Origin: Gp7-AA6 sp036001245 | GTDB lineage: Bacteria > Acidobacteriota > Thermoanaerobaculia > UBA5066 > Gp7-AA6 | Assembly: GCA_036001245.1 (NCBI GenBank) | Contig: DASYUL010000132.1 | Span: forward strand, 1-64,000 | Direction: 5' to 3' | Length of the DNA stretch: 64,000 nt | Position numbers and translations under genes: made by a program | Notes under the pieces: generated by a model | Databases searched by the model: none | Seen by the model: the letters and a program-made list of their open reading frames with translations, nothing else | Told to the model about the DNA's origin: nothing | Shown here: one piece after another, positions 23,499 to 32,029 of the stretch | How the letters are laid out: each line of letters starts with the position of its first letter | Position numbering within the stretch: the stretch's first letter is position 1

Positions 23499-24980
23499 CT
23501 ATTCGGGGCTGGCCTCGGCGCCGGCCGAGAAGATGACCTGCGGCGCGGCGTCGTGGCGGTGATCCCACCCGGAATGCGGCGTCGCGAGGAACGGGAACGC
23601 CGGGTTGTACCGCTTGTCCGGCCCGTCCACGCCGTCGCCGAGCGCGTTGTTCGGAGAGTGATTGAACGCCGGCACGAGGACTCCGGCGAGGATCCGGAGC
23701 TCGATGTCGACGACGTCGTCGAACGGGCGCCGGCCGTTGGGGAAGCCTGCGAGGTCGCCTCCCAGGACGCCCAGGCGGCTGGCGAGCGCCGTCGGCGTCG
23801 GGAAGATCGCGACGTTCAGCCGGATCTGGTCGGACACGACTTCTCCGGGGCGCCGGGTCAGGCCCTCCACGCCGAGAACGACGGCCAGCAGGTCGTTCCG
23901 GGGCGCGGGTGGCGAGTCGATGTTGAAGAGAGCCTTCAGGATCTTCGGGACTTCCGGGTCCAGCACGGACGGCGCGAACTGCCCATCGTCTTTCGGATAG
24001 GAGGCGTTGAAGAGGTCTTTCTGGCCGAGCGGAATCACCACCTCGTTGACGAGCGGGATTCCGAGACGCGAGACCTGCACCCAGTCGCCGGACTCCGCGG
24101 GCTTCTCGCCGGAATCGGAGAGAACCCTGTTCTTGCGCCGCCACGTCGAGGACCACATGCTGATGATCGCGTTCGGATCGGACACGGACGTCGGCACGGT
24201 GTGGTTCTTCGTGAGCTGGAAGATGGGAACCGAGACCGCGATCGTGTGGGTGTTGAAGCCCGCGACGTCGTTCTTGCCGCCGCCGATGTTTCCCGGCAGT
24301 GTGCCGGGCCGGAAGTTGATCAGGTCGAAGATCATGCCGAGGTCGACGTAAAAGCCGTCCGCGCGCGGGCCGGCGAAGACCTTCGTGTCCTGGTCGACCG
24401 TGTAGACGGTGCTCGCGATGTTCGACCCCTTGCCGTAGCCATTGGGAAACGACTTCGGACCTACGTTGTTCGGCGCCTCGAGCAGGTCGTCTCCGAGAAC
24501 GACGCGGGCGGAAGCGGGCTGGTCCGGCGACGGCCCGAAGATCTTCTCGACCTTGTAGGTGTAGTAGACGTTCAGGTTCGGGTCGGTCGGTGACGAGACC
24601 GGACCGGTGTTCTGCAGGAACGTTTCCCCGTTGCGCACGTGGCGGGTGAACGTGAACCGGTAAACGTAATCTTCGATCGCGTCTCCGTCCGAGTCCACGT
24701 TGAACTCGTAGCGGATGGACTCGCCGAAGTGGGAGAAGTTCGGACCGCCGGCGGGCTCTTCCAGGGGAATCCAGTTGGCGATCATCACGACTCTGCCGCC
24801 GTCGACGGGGTCTAGAAAGAAGTACGTGTCCGTGTTGTCCGCCTCGGGGTCCGTCGAGATGAGCGGCGCCTCTCTGTGGCTCGACGCCGTCGCGATCGTC
24901 GGGTGGACGGCGGCGAAGAAAACGAGCGTGAGCGCGGCGAGCCAGGCCGCGCCCGTTCGGGCCACCGGGGAAAGTTTCAT
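23499..24980 (-). CDS. DUF4331 secreted protein B
   Basis: This 493-residue protein has a signal peptide to about residue 32 (…ATASSHREAPLIS) and then the DUF4331 core SSHREAPLISTDPEADNTDTYFF, close to the family consensus. The first part also has a DSDGDAIEDYVYRF segment. GWDHRHDAAPQVI is near the C-terminus. Proteins with this start are common next to ECF sigma/anti-sigma pairs, and here the sigma factor starts 113 bp away on the opposite strand, so both may respond to the same signal. A GGAGGAA ribosome-binding site precedes the ATG at 24980. The function is unknown. Confidence 0.9.
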   Translation of the reverse strand: MKLSPVARTGAAWLAALTLVFFAAVHPTIATASSHREAPLISTDPEADNTDTYFFLDPVDGGRVVMIANWIPLEEPAGGPNFSHFGESIRYEFNVDSDGDAIEDYVYRFTFTRHVRNGETFLQNTGPVSSPTDPNLNVYYTYKVEKIFGPSPDQPASARVVLGDDLLEAPNNVGPKSFPNGYGKGSNIASTVYTVDQDTKVFAGPRADGFYVDLGMIFDLINFRPGTLPGNIGGGKNDVAGFNTHTIAVSVPIFQLTKNHTVPTSVSDPNAIISMWSSTWRRKNRVLSDSGEKPAESGDWVQVSRLGIPLVNEVVIPLGQKDLFNASYPKDDGQFAPSVLDPEVPKILKALFNIDSPPAPRNDLLAVVLGVEGLTRRPGEVVSDQIRLNVAIFPTPTALASRLGVLGGDLAGFPNGRRPFDDVVDIELRILAGVLVPAFNHSPNNALGDGVDGPDKRYNPAFPFLATPHSGWDHRHDAAPQVIFSAGAEASPE

Positions 24981-25092
24981 CGGGGGTTCCTCCTTTTTTT
25001 GCCTCGCGTCGATTACGATCCCCGAGGTCGGTTGGATTTGCGCAAGGCCGGAGGTCGCTGGGTTATCCTTCCGCGCCGTTGCTCAAGACTTC

Positions 25093-25689
25093 ATGAATTT
25101 GCGCCGGCAACCCGAGGACCGGGACTCGAGCGATGCAGCGCTGGTCGCCGGGATGGAGGTCCGCGACGCCGACGCGGTCTCGCGCCTCTACGACCGGCAT
25201 GCGGCCCGCCTGCTCGGTCTCGCCTACCGGATCCTGGGGGAGACGGGCGAGGCCGAAGAGGTCGTTCAGGAGGTCTTCCTCTACGCGTGGAGGGCGGCCG
25301 CGAGCTTCGATCCGTCCCGCGGCAGCGTCATCGCTTGGCTTCTCGTTGCGACCCGCAGCCGGGCAATCGACCGTCTGAGAACGCGGCGTCCCGTGGCTGC
25401 CGCCGAGCCGGGCGGGCGCGATCCCCTCGACGATCTTCCCGCGGAGGGAGACGTCGAGGGGGGATCCGCATCGCGCGAATGGGAGTCGTTGTGCCGCGGG
25501 GCGATCGGCGAGCTTCCGGCGGAGCAGCGCCGGGTTCTGGAGCTCGCCTTCTTCGACGGCCTCACTCACCAGGAGATCGCGCAGCGCACCGGCAACCCCC
25601 TCGGGACGGTGAAAACACGGATCCGGCTGGGGTTGATGAAACTTCGCGAGCGCATGCGGCCGTACTGGACGAGAGAGGGCAATGCATAA
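25093..25689 (+). CDS. ECF RNA polymerase sigma factor
   Basis: This 198-residue protein has sigma region 2 at about 25–95 (DAVSRLYDRHAARLLGLAYRILG, EAEEVVQEVFLYAWRAA). Region 4 is at about 130–185 with the helix-turn-helix FFDGLTHQEIAQRTGNPLGTVKTRI. The start at 25093 is chosen because it gives a normal ECF length; the frame remains open further upstream. It overlaps the anti-sigma gene by 8 bp, the usual sigma/anti-sigma coupling, and is divergent from a DUF4331 gene that may be a target. Confidence 0.92.
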   Translation: MNLRRQPEDRDSSDAALVAGMEVRDADAVSRLYDRHAARLLGLAYRILGETGEAEEVVQEVFLYAWRAAASFDPSRGSVIAWLLVATRSRAIDRLRTRRPVAAAEPGGRDPLDDLPAEGDVEGGSASREWESLCRGAIGELPAEQRRVLELAFFDGLTHQEIAQRTGNPLGTVKTRIRLGLMKLRERMRPYWTREGNA

Positions 25690-26479
25690 CGACCAGCACG
25701 AAGAGCTTCTCTCCCTCGCGGCCGCCGGAGTGCGGCTCGTGGCGGAGGACGCCCTCGAGTACGAGCGGCTCCTGGCGGAGCCCTGCGCCGAGTGCGCCGC
25801 GCTCCTTCCGGAGCTGCGTTTCGCGGCGACGTCGCTCGCCTCCGCCGTGCCTGCCCGGACGCCCCGGCCGGCGGTGAAGGAGGCTCTTCTGGCGACGATC
25901 CGACCCGCGGCTTCGCTCGCGGGAGGCGGACCGTCGAGGCGTTCCAGCCCCCGCCCGTCGGCGTTCGCCCCCTGGGCGTTCGCCGCCGCGGCGGCCGTTC
26001 TTTTCGTAATGGTCGCGCTCGACGATGCCCGGCTCCGCCGCCAGCGCGAAGAGCTGCGGGCGCAGAGCTCGGATCTCGCGCAGCGCGTCGAAAGGGAGCG
26101 CTCCGAGCTGGCGCGCCGCGACCTCACGACCCGCGTCATGGAAAGCGACGACGTGCGCCTGCTCTTCCTCGGCGGCCACGGGCCGCAGCCGAATGCGCGC
26201 GCGAAGGTCTTCTGGAGCGAGAAAGCGAAGCGGGGAATCGTCGTCGCGGGAAACCTCGAACCGCTGCCCGCCGACCGGCAGTACCAGCTCTGGGTGTTCG
26301 TCGACGGCAAGCCCGTCGACGCGGGCGTGTTCGACGCCGACGCCTCGGGGCGCGCTCTCTTCGAGTCGAAGGACCTGGCGGCGATCCGCACGGCCGAGAA
26401 CTTCGCCGTGACCGTCGAGCCGCGCGGAGGCGTACCGCAGCCGACCGGGCCGATCGTGCTGATCGGGACGCCGTCCTAG
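25682..26479 (+). CDS. Anti-sigma factor (RskA/anti-sigma-K type)
   Basis: The 265 residues form an N-terminal cytoplasmic anti-sigma domain, one transmembrane helix (APWAFAAAAAVLFVMVAL, about 99–116) followed by a short coiled coil, and a periplasmic RskA-like C-terminal domain (RLLFLGGHGPQPNARAKVFWS, YQLWVFVDGKPVDAGVF). A zinc-binding HxxxC motif is not obvious. It would hold the ECF sigma at the membrane and release it on an extracytoplasmic signal through proteolysis. Start and stop are clear, and a bidirectional-looking terminator follows. Confidence 0.88.
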   Translation: MHNDQHEELLSLAAAGVRLVAEDALEYERLLAEPCAECAALLPELRFAATSLASAVPARTPRPAVKEALLATIRPAASLAGGGPSRRSSPRPSAFAPWAFAAAAAVLFVMVALDDARLRRQREELRAQSSDLAQRVERERSELARRDLTTRVMESDDVRLLFLGGHGPQPNARAKVFWSEKAKRGIVVAGNLEPLPADRQYQLWVFVDGKPVDAGVFDADASGRALFESKDLAAIRTAENFAVTVEPRGGVPQPTGPIVLIGTPS

Positions 26480-26565
26480 GGCGGCTGCATCCGGGCACGG
26501 AGTTTGCTCGTAGATTGGGCGTCGGACCGCGCCTTTCGCACAAACTGGCTGGTCCTACCGAAAAC

Positions 26566-26600
26566 ACGCCGCTCCCGAGAAATCGGGGCGGCGTTGCTTT
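26566..26600. terminator. Rho-independent-like terminator between convergent genes
   Basis: Arms ACGCCGCTCCCGA and TCGGGGCGGCGT pair with one bulge, followed by TTGCTTTT on the plus strand. It lies between the anti-sigma gene and the convergent S9 peptidase gene and can serve the former. Confidence 0.7.
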
Positions 26601-26615
26601 TAGCCGGGCCTCCGG

Positions 26616-28844
26616 TTATCGGAGGTTTTCTTCAAAAAACCGGACGATGGCCCGGTTCCGGAAGTTGACGGACTCGGCTCCGCGAAACCCATGCTTCTGG
26701 CGGGGCTGGAGCTGGAGCTCGTAGGGCTTCCCCGCGCGGACCAGGGCGTCGATGAAGGCGACCGTGTTCTGCAGGTGGACGTTGTCGTCGGACCCGCCGT
26801 GGATGACGAGGAGCGGAGCGGCCAGCTCGGCCGCCTTCGAGAGAGGGGCGGAACGCTCGTATCCCTCCGGGTTCTCCTGAGGCGTTCCCATGTACCGCTC
26901 GGTGTAGATCGTGTCGTAGAACTTCCAGTGCGTCACGGGCGCGCCGGCGATTCCGCACTTCCAGACGTCGGGCGCCCGCGTGAGCGAAAAGAGCGTCATG
27001 TATCCGCCATAGGACCAGCCCCAGATCCCGATCCGCGCGCCGTCGACGTACGGGAGCGTCGTCAGATATCGGACGCCGGCGAGCTGATCGGCGAGCTCGT
27101 GCCGTCCCATGTCGCGGAACAGCGCCGATTCCCAGGCGTGGCCGCGGCCGAAGGCGCCCCGGTTGTCGACGCTCCAGACGAGGAAACCGCGACTCGCGAG
27201 GAGGTGGTCGAGCAGTGACGTCGCTCCCCACGCGTCGCGCACGACCTGGGAGTGCGGCCCGCCGTAGACGGACACGATCACGGGATACTTCTTCGCCGGG
27301 TCGAAGTCCGCCGGCTTCACGAGGCGGCCCTCGAGACGGGCGCCGTCGTCGGCGGGGAGCTGGAGCTCCTCGTTCGTCGCGAGCTCGAACTCCCCGAGCC
27401 GGCTCTCGGGCCGGTCCACGACCCGGACGGTCTTCCCCGAGGGGTCGAGGAGCGAGAGGACCGGCGGCTCCTCGATGCTCGAAAACGTGTCGAGAAGGAA
27501 TCGCCCGTCGGGGGAGAGCTCCGGGGAATGCTGCCCGCGCGGGATCGCCGTGATTTTCCGGAATCCCGTTCCGTCGAGCGCGACGCGATAGATCGCGCGC
27601 CGCCGGACGTTCTCTTCGGTCGCCGTGAAATAGACGATCCCGCGCGCCTCGTCGACGCCCGCGATCCTGTCGACGATCCACTCTCCGCTCGTGATCGGAC
27701 GCGGATCGCCGCCCGACGTGCGGCCCGAGAAGAGGTGGGCGAACCCGGTTCGTTCCGACTTCCAGACGTACCGCCCGTCGCGCAGGAATCGGGGTGGATC
27801 GACGACGTTTACCCAGTACCGATCCTCCTCGACGAAAAGAGTTCGCGACGCCGCCCCGCCTGGACCCGGAGTGAGGAGCCGGACTTCCTCGCGATTCTGG
27901 GCACGGTTCAGGACCCGGTAGCACACGGAGGCCGAATCGGGAGTCCAGGAGAAGCCCGGCACGACGTACGAGTCGTTCTCCGGTCGGACCGCGCCGCGCT
28001 CGGCGCCATCGACCCCGACGACGTGGAAGGACGCGATCGGATTCTTCCCGCCGGCCTTCGGATACCGCTGCCACTCGACTTTCGCGGGCACGGCGAGATA
28101 GTCGACGAGCGGCGCCGGCGCAATCGGCGCGTCGTCCAACCTCACGTACGCGACCGAACGCCCGTCGGGCGACCACTCGTAGCCGCGGGCGTTGCGGTCC
28201 GCGAGCTCCTCCTCGTAAACCCAGTCGAGCTTTCCGTTGAAGACGAGGTCCCCGCCGTCGCGGGTCAGGCGTGTCTCGCGGCGACCGTCGAGCTCGATCG
28301 CATAGAGGTCGTTGCTCCGCACGAACGCGACGCGGCGCCCATCGGGCGAAAACGAGGGGAGCTCCTCCTTCTCTCGACTGCGGGTGATTCGCTCGAGCCG
28401 TCCCGCCCCGGCGTCGTAGAGCCAGAGATCGTCGCCGCCCGTCACGAGGACGCGGCGGCCGTCGGGCGACCAGGCGTATCCCTCGAGCGACGCGGTGCGC
28501 CCCTTCGCGGTCTTCTTCTCCTCCTGCGGAGGGCCCTTCTCCGGCTCGGGCTCGTCGGGCAGCGCGAGAGCGGCGCTGGCGACGACCCTCCGCTTCTTTC
28601 CGGTCGCGGTCTCCTCGACCCACAGCTCCGAGGGCGAGGTGTCACCGGCCCCCTTGCGCATCACGTAGGAGAACCGCTCACCCCGTCCGATCCACGTGAC
28701 CCCGGTGACCGGACGACCGGCGATCGACGGCTCCGCGGTCAGGTCTTCGATCGAGAGCTTTCTTTTCTGGGCTTCACCCGCCGCCGGGACGACGAGAACG
28801 CCCCCGGCGACCGCCGCCGCGAGGAGAGACGCCCGCAGTCTCAA
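26616..28844 (-). CDS. Secreted S9-family peptidase (DPP IV-like)
   Basis: This 742-residue protein has a signal peptide (MRLRASLLAAAVAGGVLVVPAAGEA). A DPP IV-type beta-propeller (about 40–490) has repeated SPDGRRV blades, and the C-terminal alpha/beta hydrolase has the nucleophile GWSYGGY (Ser611), Asp near 687 (HGGSDDNVH) and His718 (KHGF). It should cleave dipeptides, often after Pro, from peptide N-termini in the periplasm. The start is TTG at 28844 with a weak ribosome-binding site. The PpiC gene is 30 bp upstream on the same strand, so the two likely form an envelope protein-quality or peptide-use operon. Confidence 0.93.
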   Translation of the reverse strand: MRLRASLLAAAVAGGVLVVPAAGEAQKRKLSIEDLTAEPSIAGRPVTGVTWIGRGERFSYVMRKGAGDTSPSELWVEETATGKKRRVVASAALALPDEPEPEKGPPQEEKKTAKGRTASLEGYAWSPDGRRVLVTGGDDLWLYDAGAGRLERITRSREKEELPSFSPDGRRVAFVRSNDLYAIELDGRRETRLTRDGGDLVFNGKLDWVYEEELADRNARGYEWSPDGRSVAYVRLDDAPIAPAPLVDYLAVPAKVEWQRYPKAGGKNPIASFHVVGVDGAERGAVRPENDSYVVPGFSWTPDSASVCYRVLNRAQNREEVRLLTPGPGGAASRTLFVEEDRYWVNVVDPPRFLRDGRYVWKSERTGFAHLFSGRTSGGDPRPITSGEWIVDRIAGVDEARGIVYFTATEENVRRRAIYRVALDGTGFRKITAIPRGQHSPELSPDGRFLLDTFSSIEEPPVLSLLDPSGKTVRVVDRPESRLGEFELATNEELQLPADDGARLEGRLVKPADFDPAKKYPVIVSVYGGPHSQVVRDAWGATSLLDHLLASRGFLVWSVDNRGAFGRGHAWESALFRDMGRHELADQLAGVRYLTTLPYVDGARIGIWGWSYGGYMTLFSLTRAPDVWKCGIAGAPVTHWKFYDTIYTERYMGTPQENPEGYERSAPLSKAAELAAPLLVIHGGSDDNVHLQNTVAFIDALVRAGKPYELQLQPRQKHGFRGAESVNFRNRAIVRFFEENLR

Positions 28845-28850
28845 GAAGCG

Positions 28851-28890
28851 CTGCCTAATCGATCCGCTTGCTGCCTAATCGATCCGCTTG
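28851..28890. repeat. Perfect 20-bp tandem duplication at the end of the PpiC gene
   Basis: The unit CTGCCTAATCGATCCGCTTG occurs twice in tandem (28851–28870, 28871–28890). It covers the last codons and stop of the PpiC gene and the gap to the S9 peptidase, so the extra copy is a non-coding echo of the gene end. Confidence 0.95.
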
Positions 28891-29396
28891 ATGATGTGCC
28901 AGCCGAACGGGCTCGTGACCGGGTCGTACTCCGCCATCCCGATCTCTCCGGGCTTGAGCGAGAAGCCGACGTTGCCGAACGCGGGGACCATTCGATCCCG
29001 GGAGAACTCGCCGGCAGCGGGAGTGATGCCGGTGTTCGCCAGCAGATACATGCCGGGCGCCTGGTCGTCGGTGTACGTGCGGACGAGCTCGTCGAAGTCC
29101 TCGCCCTTCCTTGCTCGCTCGAGAATCTGGTTGGCGAGAGCCCGCGCCTCATCCTGACTGCGCGTGATGTTTTTTCCGCGGACGCTGCCCGCGAAACCGA
29201 TCAGGATGTGCTGCACCTTGATGTGGTCGGCCGGCGCGGCGGCCGCTGCCGCGGGCGGCGGGGCGGGAGTCGGGGTCGGTTCGGCGGTCGTGGTCGTCGT
29301 CGAGGGCGCGGGGGGAGTCGATGCGGTCTGACACGAGATTGTCGTCACGAAGCCCAGGAGGACAGCGAGCGCCGGGAGCGAGCGGTTCGTTGTCAT
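28875..29396 (-). CDS. Parvulin-type peptidyl-prolyl isomerase lipoprotein (PpiC domain)
   Basis: In this 173-residue protein the lipobox TTISC gives lipid-anchored Cys22, followed by a Thr/Pro/Ala-rich linker to about residue 58. The parvulin domain begins at HIKVQHILIGF and ends with SPFGWHIIKRID, the standard PpiC ending. EDFDELVRTYTDD and FGNVGFSLKPGEIGM are further family segments. It would catalyse proline isomerisation of exported proteins at the periplasmic face. It is first in an operon with the S9 peptidase and divergent from the TIM-barrel gene at 29439. Confidence 0.9.
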   Translation of the reverse strand: MTTNRSLPALAVLLGFVTTISCQTASTPPAPSTTTTTAEPTPTPAPPPAAAAAAPADHIKVQHILIGFAGSVRGKNITRSQDEARALANQILERARKGEDFDELVRTYTDDQAPGMYLLANTGITPAAGEFSRDRMVPAFGNVGFSLKPGEIGMAEYDPVTSPFGWHIIKRID

Positions 29397-29438
29397 GGCA
29401 CCTCCGCCCGGATTCTATGCGGCGTGCAGAATAGGCGA

Positions 29439-30455
29439 ATGTCTGCCGCGCTTCTCGCACTGTTTCTCGCGGGAGCAAAACCATCGCCGTCGCCTCCACG
29501 ACCGCTTCCCAAGGAGCCCGCGCTCCTGGGTCTCGCAGTCAACCTGCCGGACTCCGCGCCGCCGTTCGCCCGCCAGAAGGCGCTCGAAGAGGTTCGCCGC
29601 GCGGGCGTGTCGGTCTTCGCGTTGGACGTCTCCTGGCGCGACGCCGAGGCGAGGCCCGGAAGGTACGACGTCGGGCGGGTGACGCGGGCGGCGCGACTGT
29701 TGCGCCAGTCCGGGGCGGTTCTCCATCTGGATCTTCCGCTGGTGAACGGAAACCTGCGGCTCGTTCCCTGGGACCTCTCCGCGCTTTCCTTTGATGACCC
29801 GAAGTTGTCGCGGAGACTGGGAAGGCTCCTCGACGCGCTCGGCCCGGCGCTCTCCGATTTCTCGACTCTCTCGCTCGGCAACGACGCGGACATTTACTTC
29901 GCGGACAAGCCCGACGAGCTTCGCGCGTACCGGCGCCTCTTCGACGGCGCGGTCGAGTTCCTCCGCACGAAGGCGCCGCGCCTGGTCGTCGGGGTCGCGA
30001 CCGCGGCGCCGGCGGACTCGCGCGCACCGCTCGTCGTCGCCGCGCTCCACCAGAAGAGTCCGGCGCTCTTCTATCTCTATGCGCCTTTCCTCCGCGACGC
30101 GCCGTTCACGCATCGCCCGCCGGAGGCCCTCGACTCGGACTGGAAGGCGATTCTCCGCGCCGCCGCGGGACGGCCCGTCGCGTTCACGGAGGTGAGCTAC
30201 TCCTCGGCGGCCGAGAACGGCTCGAGCCTTCAGAAGCAGGCGGACTTCGTGCGGCGGATGCGCCTCTTTCTCCAGACGACGGAACGTTCGCGCCTGCTGT
30301 TCGCGCGCTACGTTCCGTGGCGCGATCCGCCGCCGGTACCCGCGGGGACCGCTGACCCCCGGGCCGCCTTTTTCGCCCATCGGGGTCTTCAGGCGTTCGA
30401 CGGCACTCCAAAACCGGCGTGGGAGGCCCTTCGAGCGACCCCTCGGAAACCTTGA
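29439..30455 (+). CDS. Putative glycoside-hydrolase-like TIM-barrel protein
   Basis: The 338 residues start with a signal-like hydrophobic segment (MSAALLALFLAGA). The body resembles a (beta/alpha)8 family: LLGLAVNLPDSAPPF, VSVFALDVSWRDAEARPGRYDVG, LHLDLPLVNGN, FSTLSLGNDADIYF with a candidate acid, and GRPVAFTEVSYSS with a candidate nucleophile Glu. Overall it looks like a GH-type barrel acting outside the cytoplasm, but no family can be named confidently. The TGA stop falls within the first unit of a heptad repeat. Confidence 0.6.
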   Translation: MSAALLALFLAGAKPSPSPPRPLPKEPALLGLAVNLPDSAPPFARQKALEEVRRAGVSVFALDVSWRDAEARPGRYDVGRVTRAARLLRQSGAVLHLDLPLVNGNLRLVPWDLSALSFDDPKLSRRLGRLLDALGPALSDFSTLSLGNDADIYFADKPDELRAYRRLFDGAVEFLRTKAPRLVVGVATAAPADSRAPLVVAALHQKSPALFYLYAPFLRDAPFTHRPPEALDSDWKAILRAAAGRPVAFTEVSYSSAAENGSSLQKQADFVRRMRLFLQTTERSRLLFARYVPWRDPPPVPAGTADPRAAFFAHRGLQAFDGTPKPAWEALRATPRKP

Positions 30456-30482
30456 ACCTTGAACTTTGAACCTCGAACTGAT
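30448..30482. repeat. 7-bp-period tandem repeat between the TIM-barrel and FBPase genes
   Basis: Five units in register: AACCTTG twice, AACTTTG, AACCTCG, AACTGAT. It supplies the stop of the upstream gene (30453–30455). It is the reverse-complement class of the repeats at 31497 and 35804 (TTCAAAG/TTCAAGG). Confidence 0.9.
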
Positions 30483-30493
30483 TTCGTACAAGG

Positions 30494-31534
30494 GTGGCGC
30501 GCCCGCCGATCACCCTCGACCGATTCATCCTCGAGGGTCAGCACGCGCACCCCGACGCCACCGGCGAGCTGTCTCTCCTGCTCATGCGCCTGGGAGTGGC
30601 GGGCAAACGCATCGCGCGGGAGCTCGCGATCGCAGAACTCGTGCACACGCACGGGTCCGCCGGCACCGAGAACGTCCAGGGGGAAGAGCAGAAGAAGCTG
30701 GACGTCCGCGCGAACGACATCCTGATCGAGACGTTCGACTACGGCGGGCTCGTCAGTTTCGTCGCGTCCGAGGAGCTCGAGGAGCCGCACGTCTACCAGG
30801 GAGAGGCGGGCACGGCAAAGTACACCGTGCTCTTCGATCCGATGGACGGATCCTCGAACATCGACGTGAATGGAACTCTCGGGACGATCTTCTCGATTCG
30901 GCCGCGGCTCACGGGGACGGTGAACGACCTCCTGCGGCCGGGCACCGAACAGGTCGCCGCAGGCTACATCCTCTTCGGGCCGGCGGTCCTGTTCGTCTAC
31001 TCGATCGGCGACGGCGTCCCCGTCTTCTCGCTCGATCCTTCGATCGGGGAGTTCGTGCTGGTGCGCCGCCGGATCGGAATGCCGCCGCGCGGCCGCGGCT
31101 ACGCGGTCAACGAAGGCCGGCGGTCGGGATGGTCCGACGCGGATCGTGCATTCGTCGAGTACCTCAAGGAGAACGACGCATCGACCGGCCGGCCCTATTC
31201 GACGCGCTACTCCGGCTCGATGGTCGCCGACGTCCACCGCATCCTGCTCGAGGGCGGGATCTACCTCTATCCGGCGGACGCGTCGTCGGGAAAGCCGTCC
31301 GGCAAGATCCGCATGCTCTACGAATCCCACCCGCTCGCGTTCGTCGTCGAGCAGGCGGGGGGCCGCGCGTCGACAGGAAAGGACCGCGTGCTCGATCTCG
31401 CTCCCCGGACGCTTCACGAGCGAATCCCGGTCGCCATCGGCAGCGCGTTCGAAGTCGAGCTCTACGAGAGTTTCGTCCGGAGGGAGGAGGTCCAGATTCC
31501 CGGTTCCAGGTTCCAAGTTCAAAGTCCCAAATAA
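30494..31534 (+). CDS. fbp: Fructose-1,6-bisphosphatase, class 1
   Basis: It hydrolyses fructose 1,6-bisphosphate to fructose 6-phosphate in gluconeogenesis. The 346 residues carry the metal and phosphate motifs EELEEPHVY and FDPMDGSSNIDVNGTLGTIF, and the AMP/sugar region YSTRYSGSMVADVHRIL, with the usual family length of about 335. The start is GTG at 30494; an ATG is absent nearby. The last eleven residues (IPGSRFQVQSPK region) and the TAA stop are encoded by a heptad repeat, so the C-terminal tail is an acquired extension. Confidence 0.95.
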   Translation: MARPPITLDRFILEGQHAHPDATGELSLLLMRLGVAGKRIARELAIAELVHTHGSAGTENVQGEEQKKLDVRANDILIETFDYGGLVSFVASEELEEPHVYQGEAGTAKYTVLFDPMDGSSNIDVNGTLGTIFSIRPRLTGTVNDLLRPGTEQVAAGYILFGPAVLFVYSIGDGVPVFSLDPSIGEFVLVRRRIGMPPRGRGYAVNEGRRSGWSDADRAFVEYLKENDASTGRPYSTRYSGSMVADVHRILLEGGIYLYPADASSGKPSGKIRMLYESHPLAFVVEQAGGRASTGKDRVLDLAPRTLHERIPVAIGSAFEVELYESFVRREEVQIPGSRFQVQSPK

Positions 31535-31538
31535 CTTG
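31497..31538. repeat. 7-bp-period tandem repeat forming the end of fbp
   Basis: Six units in register: TTCCCGG, TTCCAGG, TTCCAAG, TTCAAAG, TCCCAAA, TAACTTG. The first five encode the last residues of FBPase and the sixth gives its stop. Confidence 0.9.
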
Positions 31539-31593
31539 AGCTTCAGCGGCACAGAGCGTGCATTTGCTATTCCGAACAACGAGAGGAGGACGC

Positions 31594-31887
31594 ATGAAGA
31601 TGCCCGATGACAAGAAAGACGGAATCGTCTCGGGCGGCGGGACTTCGGTCGGGAGCGACAACCGCGCGTCGGGGATCGTTTCCGGAGGAGGGAGCCAGCT
31701 GTCGTCTCGAGAAGAGAACACCCTTCAGACGTACACGGTCGTGCAGGGCGACTCACTCTCGAAAATCGCCAAGCGCGTCTACGGGAAGGCGAGCCTGTGG
31801 CGAAAGATCTACGAAATCAACCAGGATCAGATCAAGGATCCGGACCTGATCTTCCCGGGCCAGCTTCTTCGGCTTCCCGAAGTCTGA
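31594..31887 (+). CDS. Small LysM-domain protein
   Basis: The 97 residues begin at the ATG at 31594, selected because GAGAGGAGGACGC precedes it. The N-terminal half carries two copies of a GIVSGGG motif (DGIVSGGGTS, SGIVSGGGSQ). The C-terminal half is one LysM module (YTVVQGDSLSKIAKRVYGKASLWRKIYEINQDQIKDPDLIFPGQLLRLP), nearly identical in design to the LysM of the cytoplasmic potassium-binding protein Kbp (YgaU), but with the glycine repeats instead of a BON domain. No signal peptide is visible. Confidence 0.85.
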   Translation: MKMPDDKKDGIVSGGGTSVGSDNRASGIVSGGGSQLSSREENTLQTYTVVQGDSLSKIAKRVYGKASLWRKIYEINQDQIKDPDLIFPGQLLRLPEV

Positions 31888-32010
31888 GTGAAGTCGCGGG
31901 GACAGGTCCTGCGGGCCTGCACCCGTCCGGTGAAGTCGCGGGGACAGGTCCTGCGGGCCTGCACCCGTCCGGTGAAGTCGCGGGGACAGGTCCTGCGGGC
32001 CTGCACCCGC
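31888..32010. repeat. Three tandem copies of a 42-bp repeat
   Basis: Units at 31888–31929, 31930–31971 and 31972–32009 are identical except that the last is cut short. Each contains GCGGGGACAGGTCCTG followed by a near-palindromic CAGGTCC-tgc-GGGCCTG. It fills the gap between the LysM and lipoprotein genes. There are no spacers, so it is not a CRISPR array. A related remnant GGCCTGTCCCCGCAA lies at 23396–23410. Confidence 0.95.
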
Positions 32011-32029
32011 ATCCTTAAAGGAGAACGCG

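Noticed and set aside
31888..32010. Possible CRISPR array
   Set aside because: The 42-bp units are directly adjacent with no spacers and there is no cas gene in the window.
31827..32012. Minus-strand frame encoding a 14-residue repeat (VQARRTCPRDFTGR)
   Set aside because: Only the translation of the 42-bp tandem repeats, with no ribosome-binding site or further sequence.
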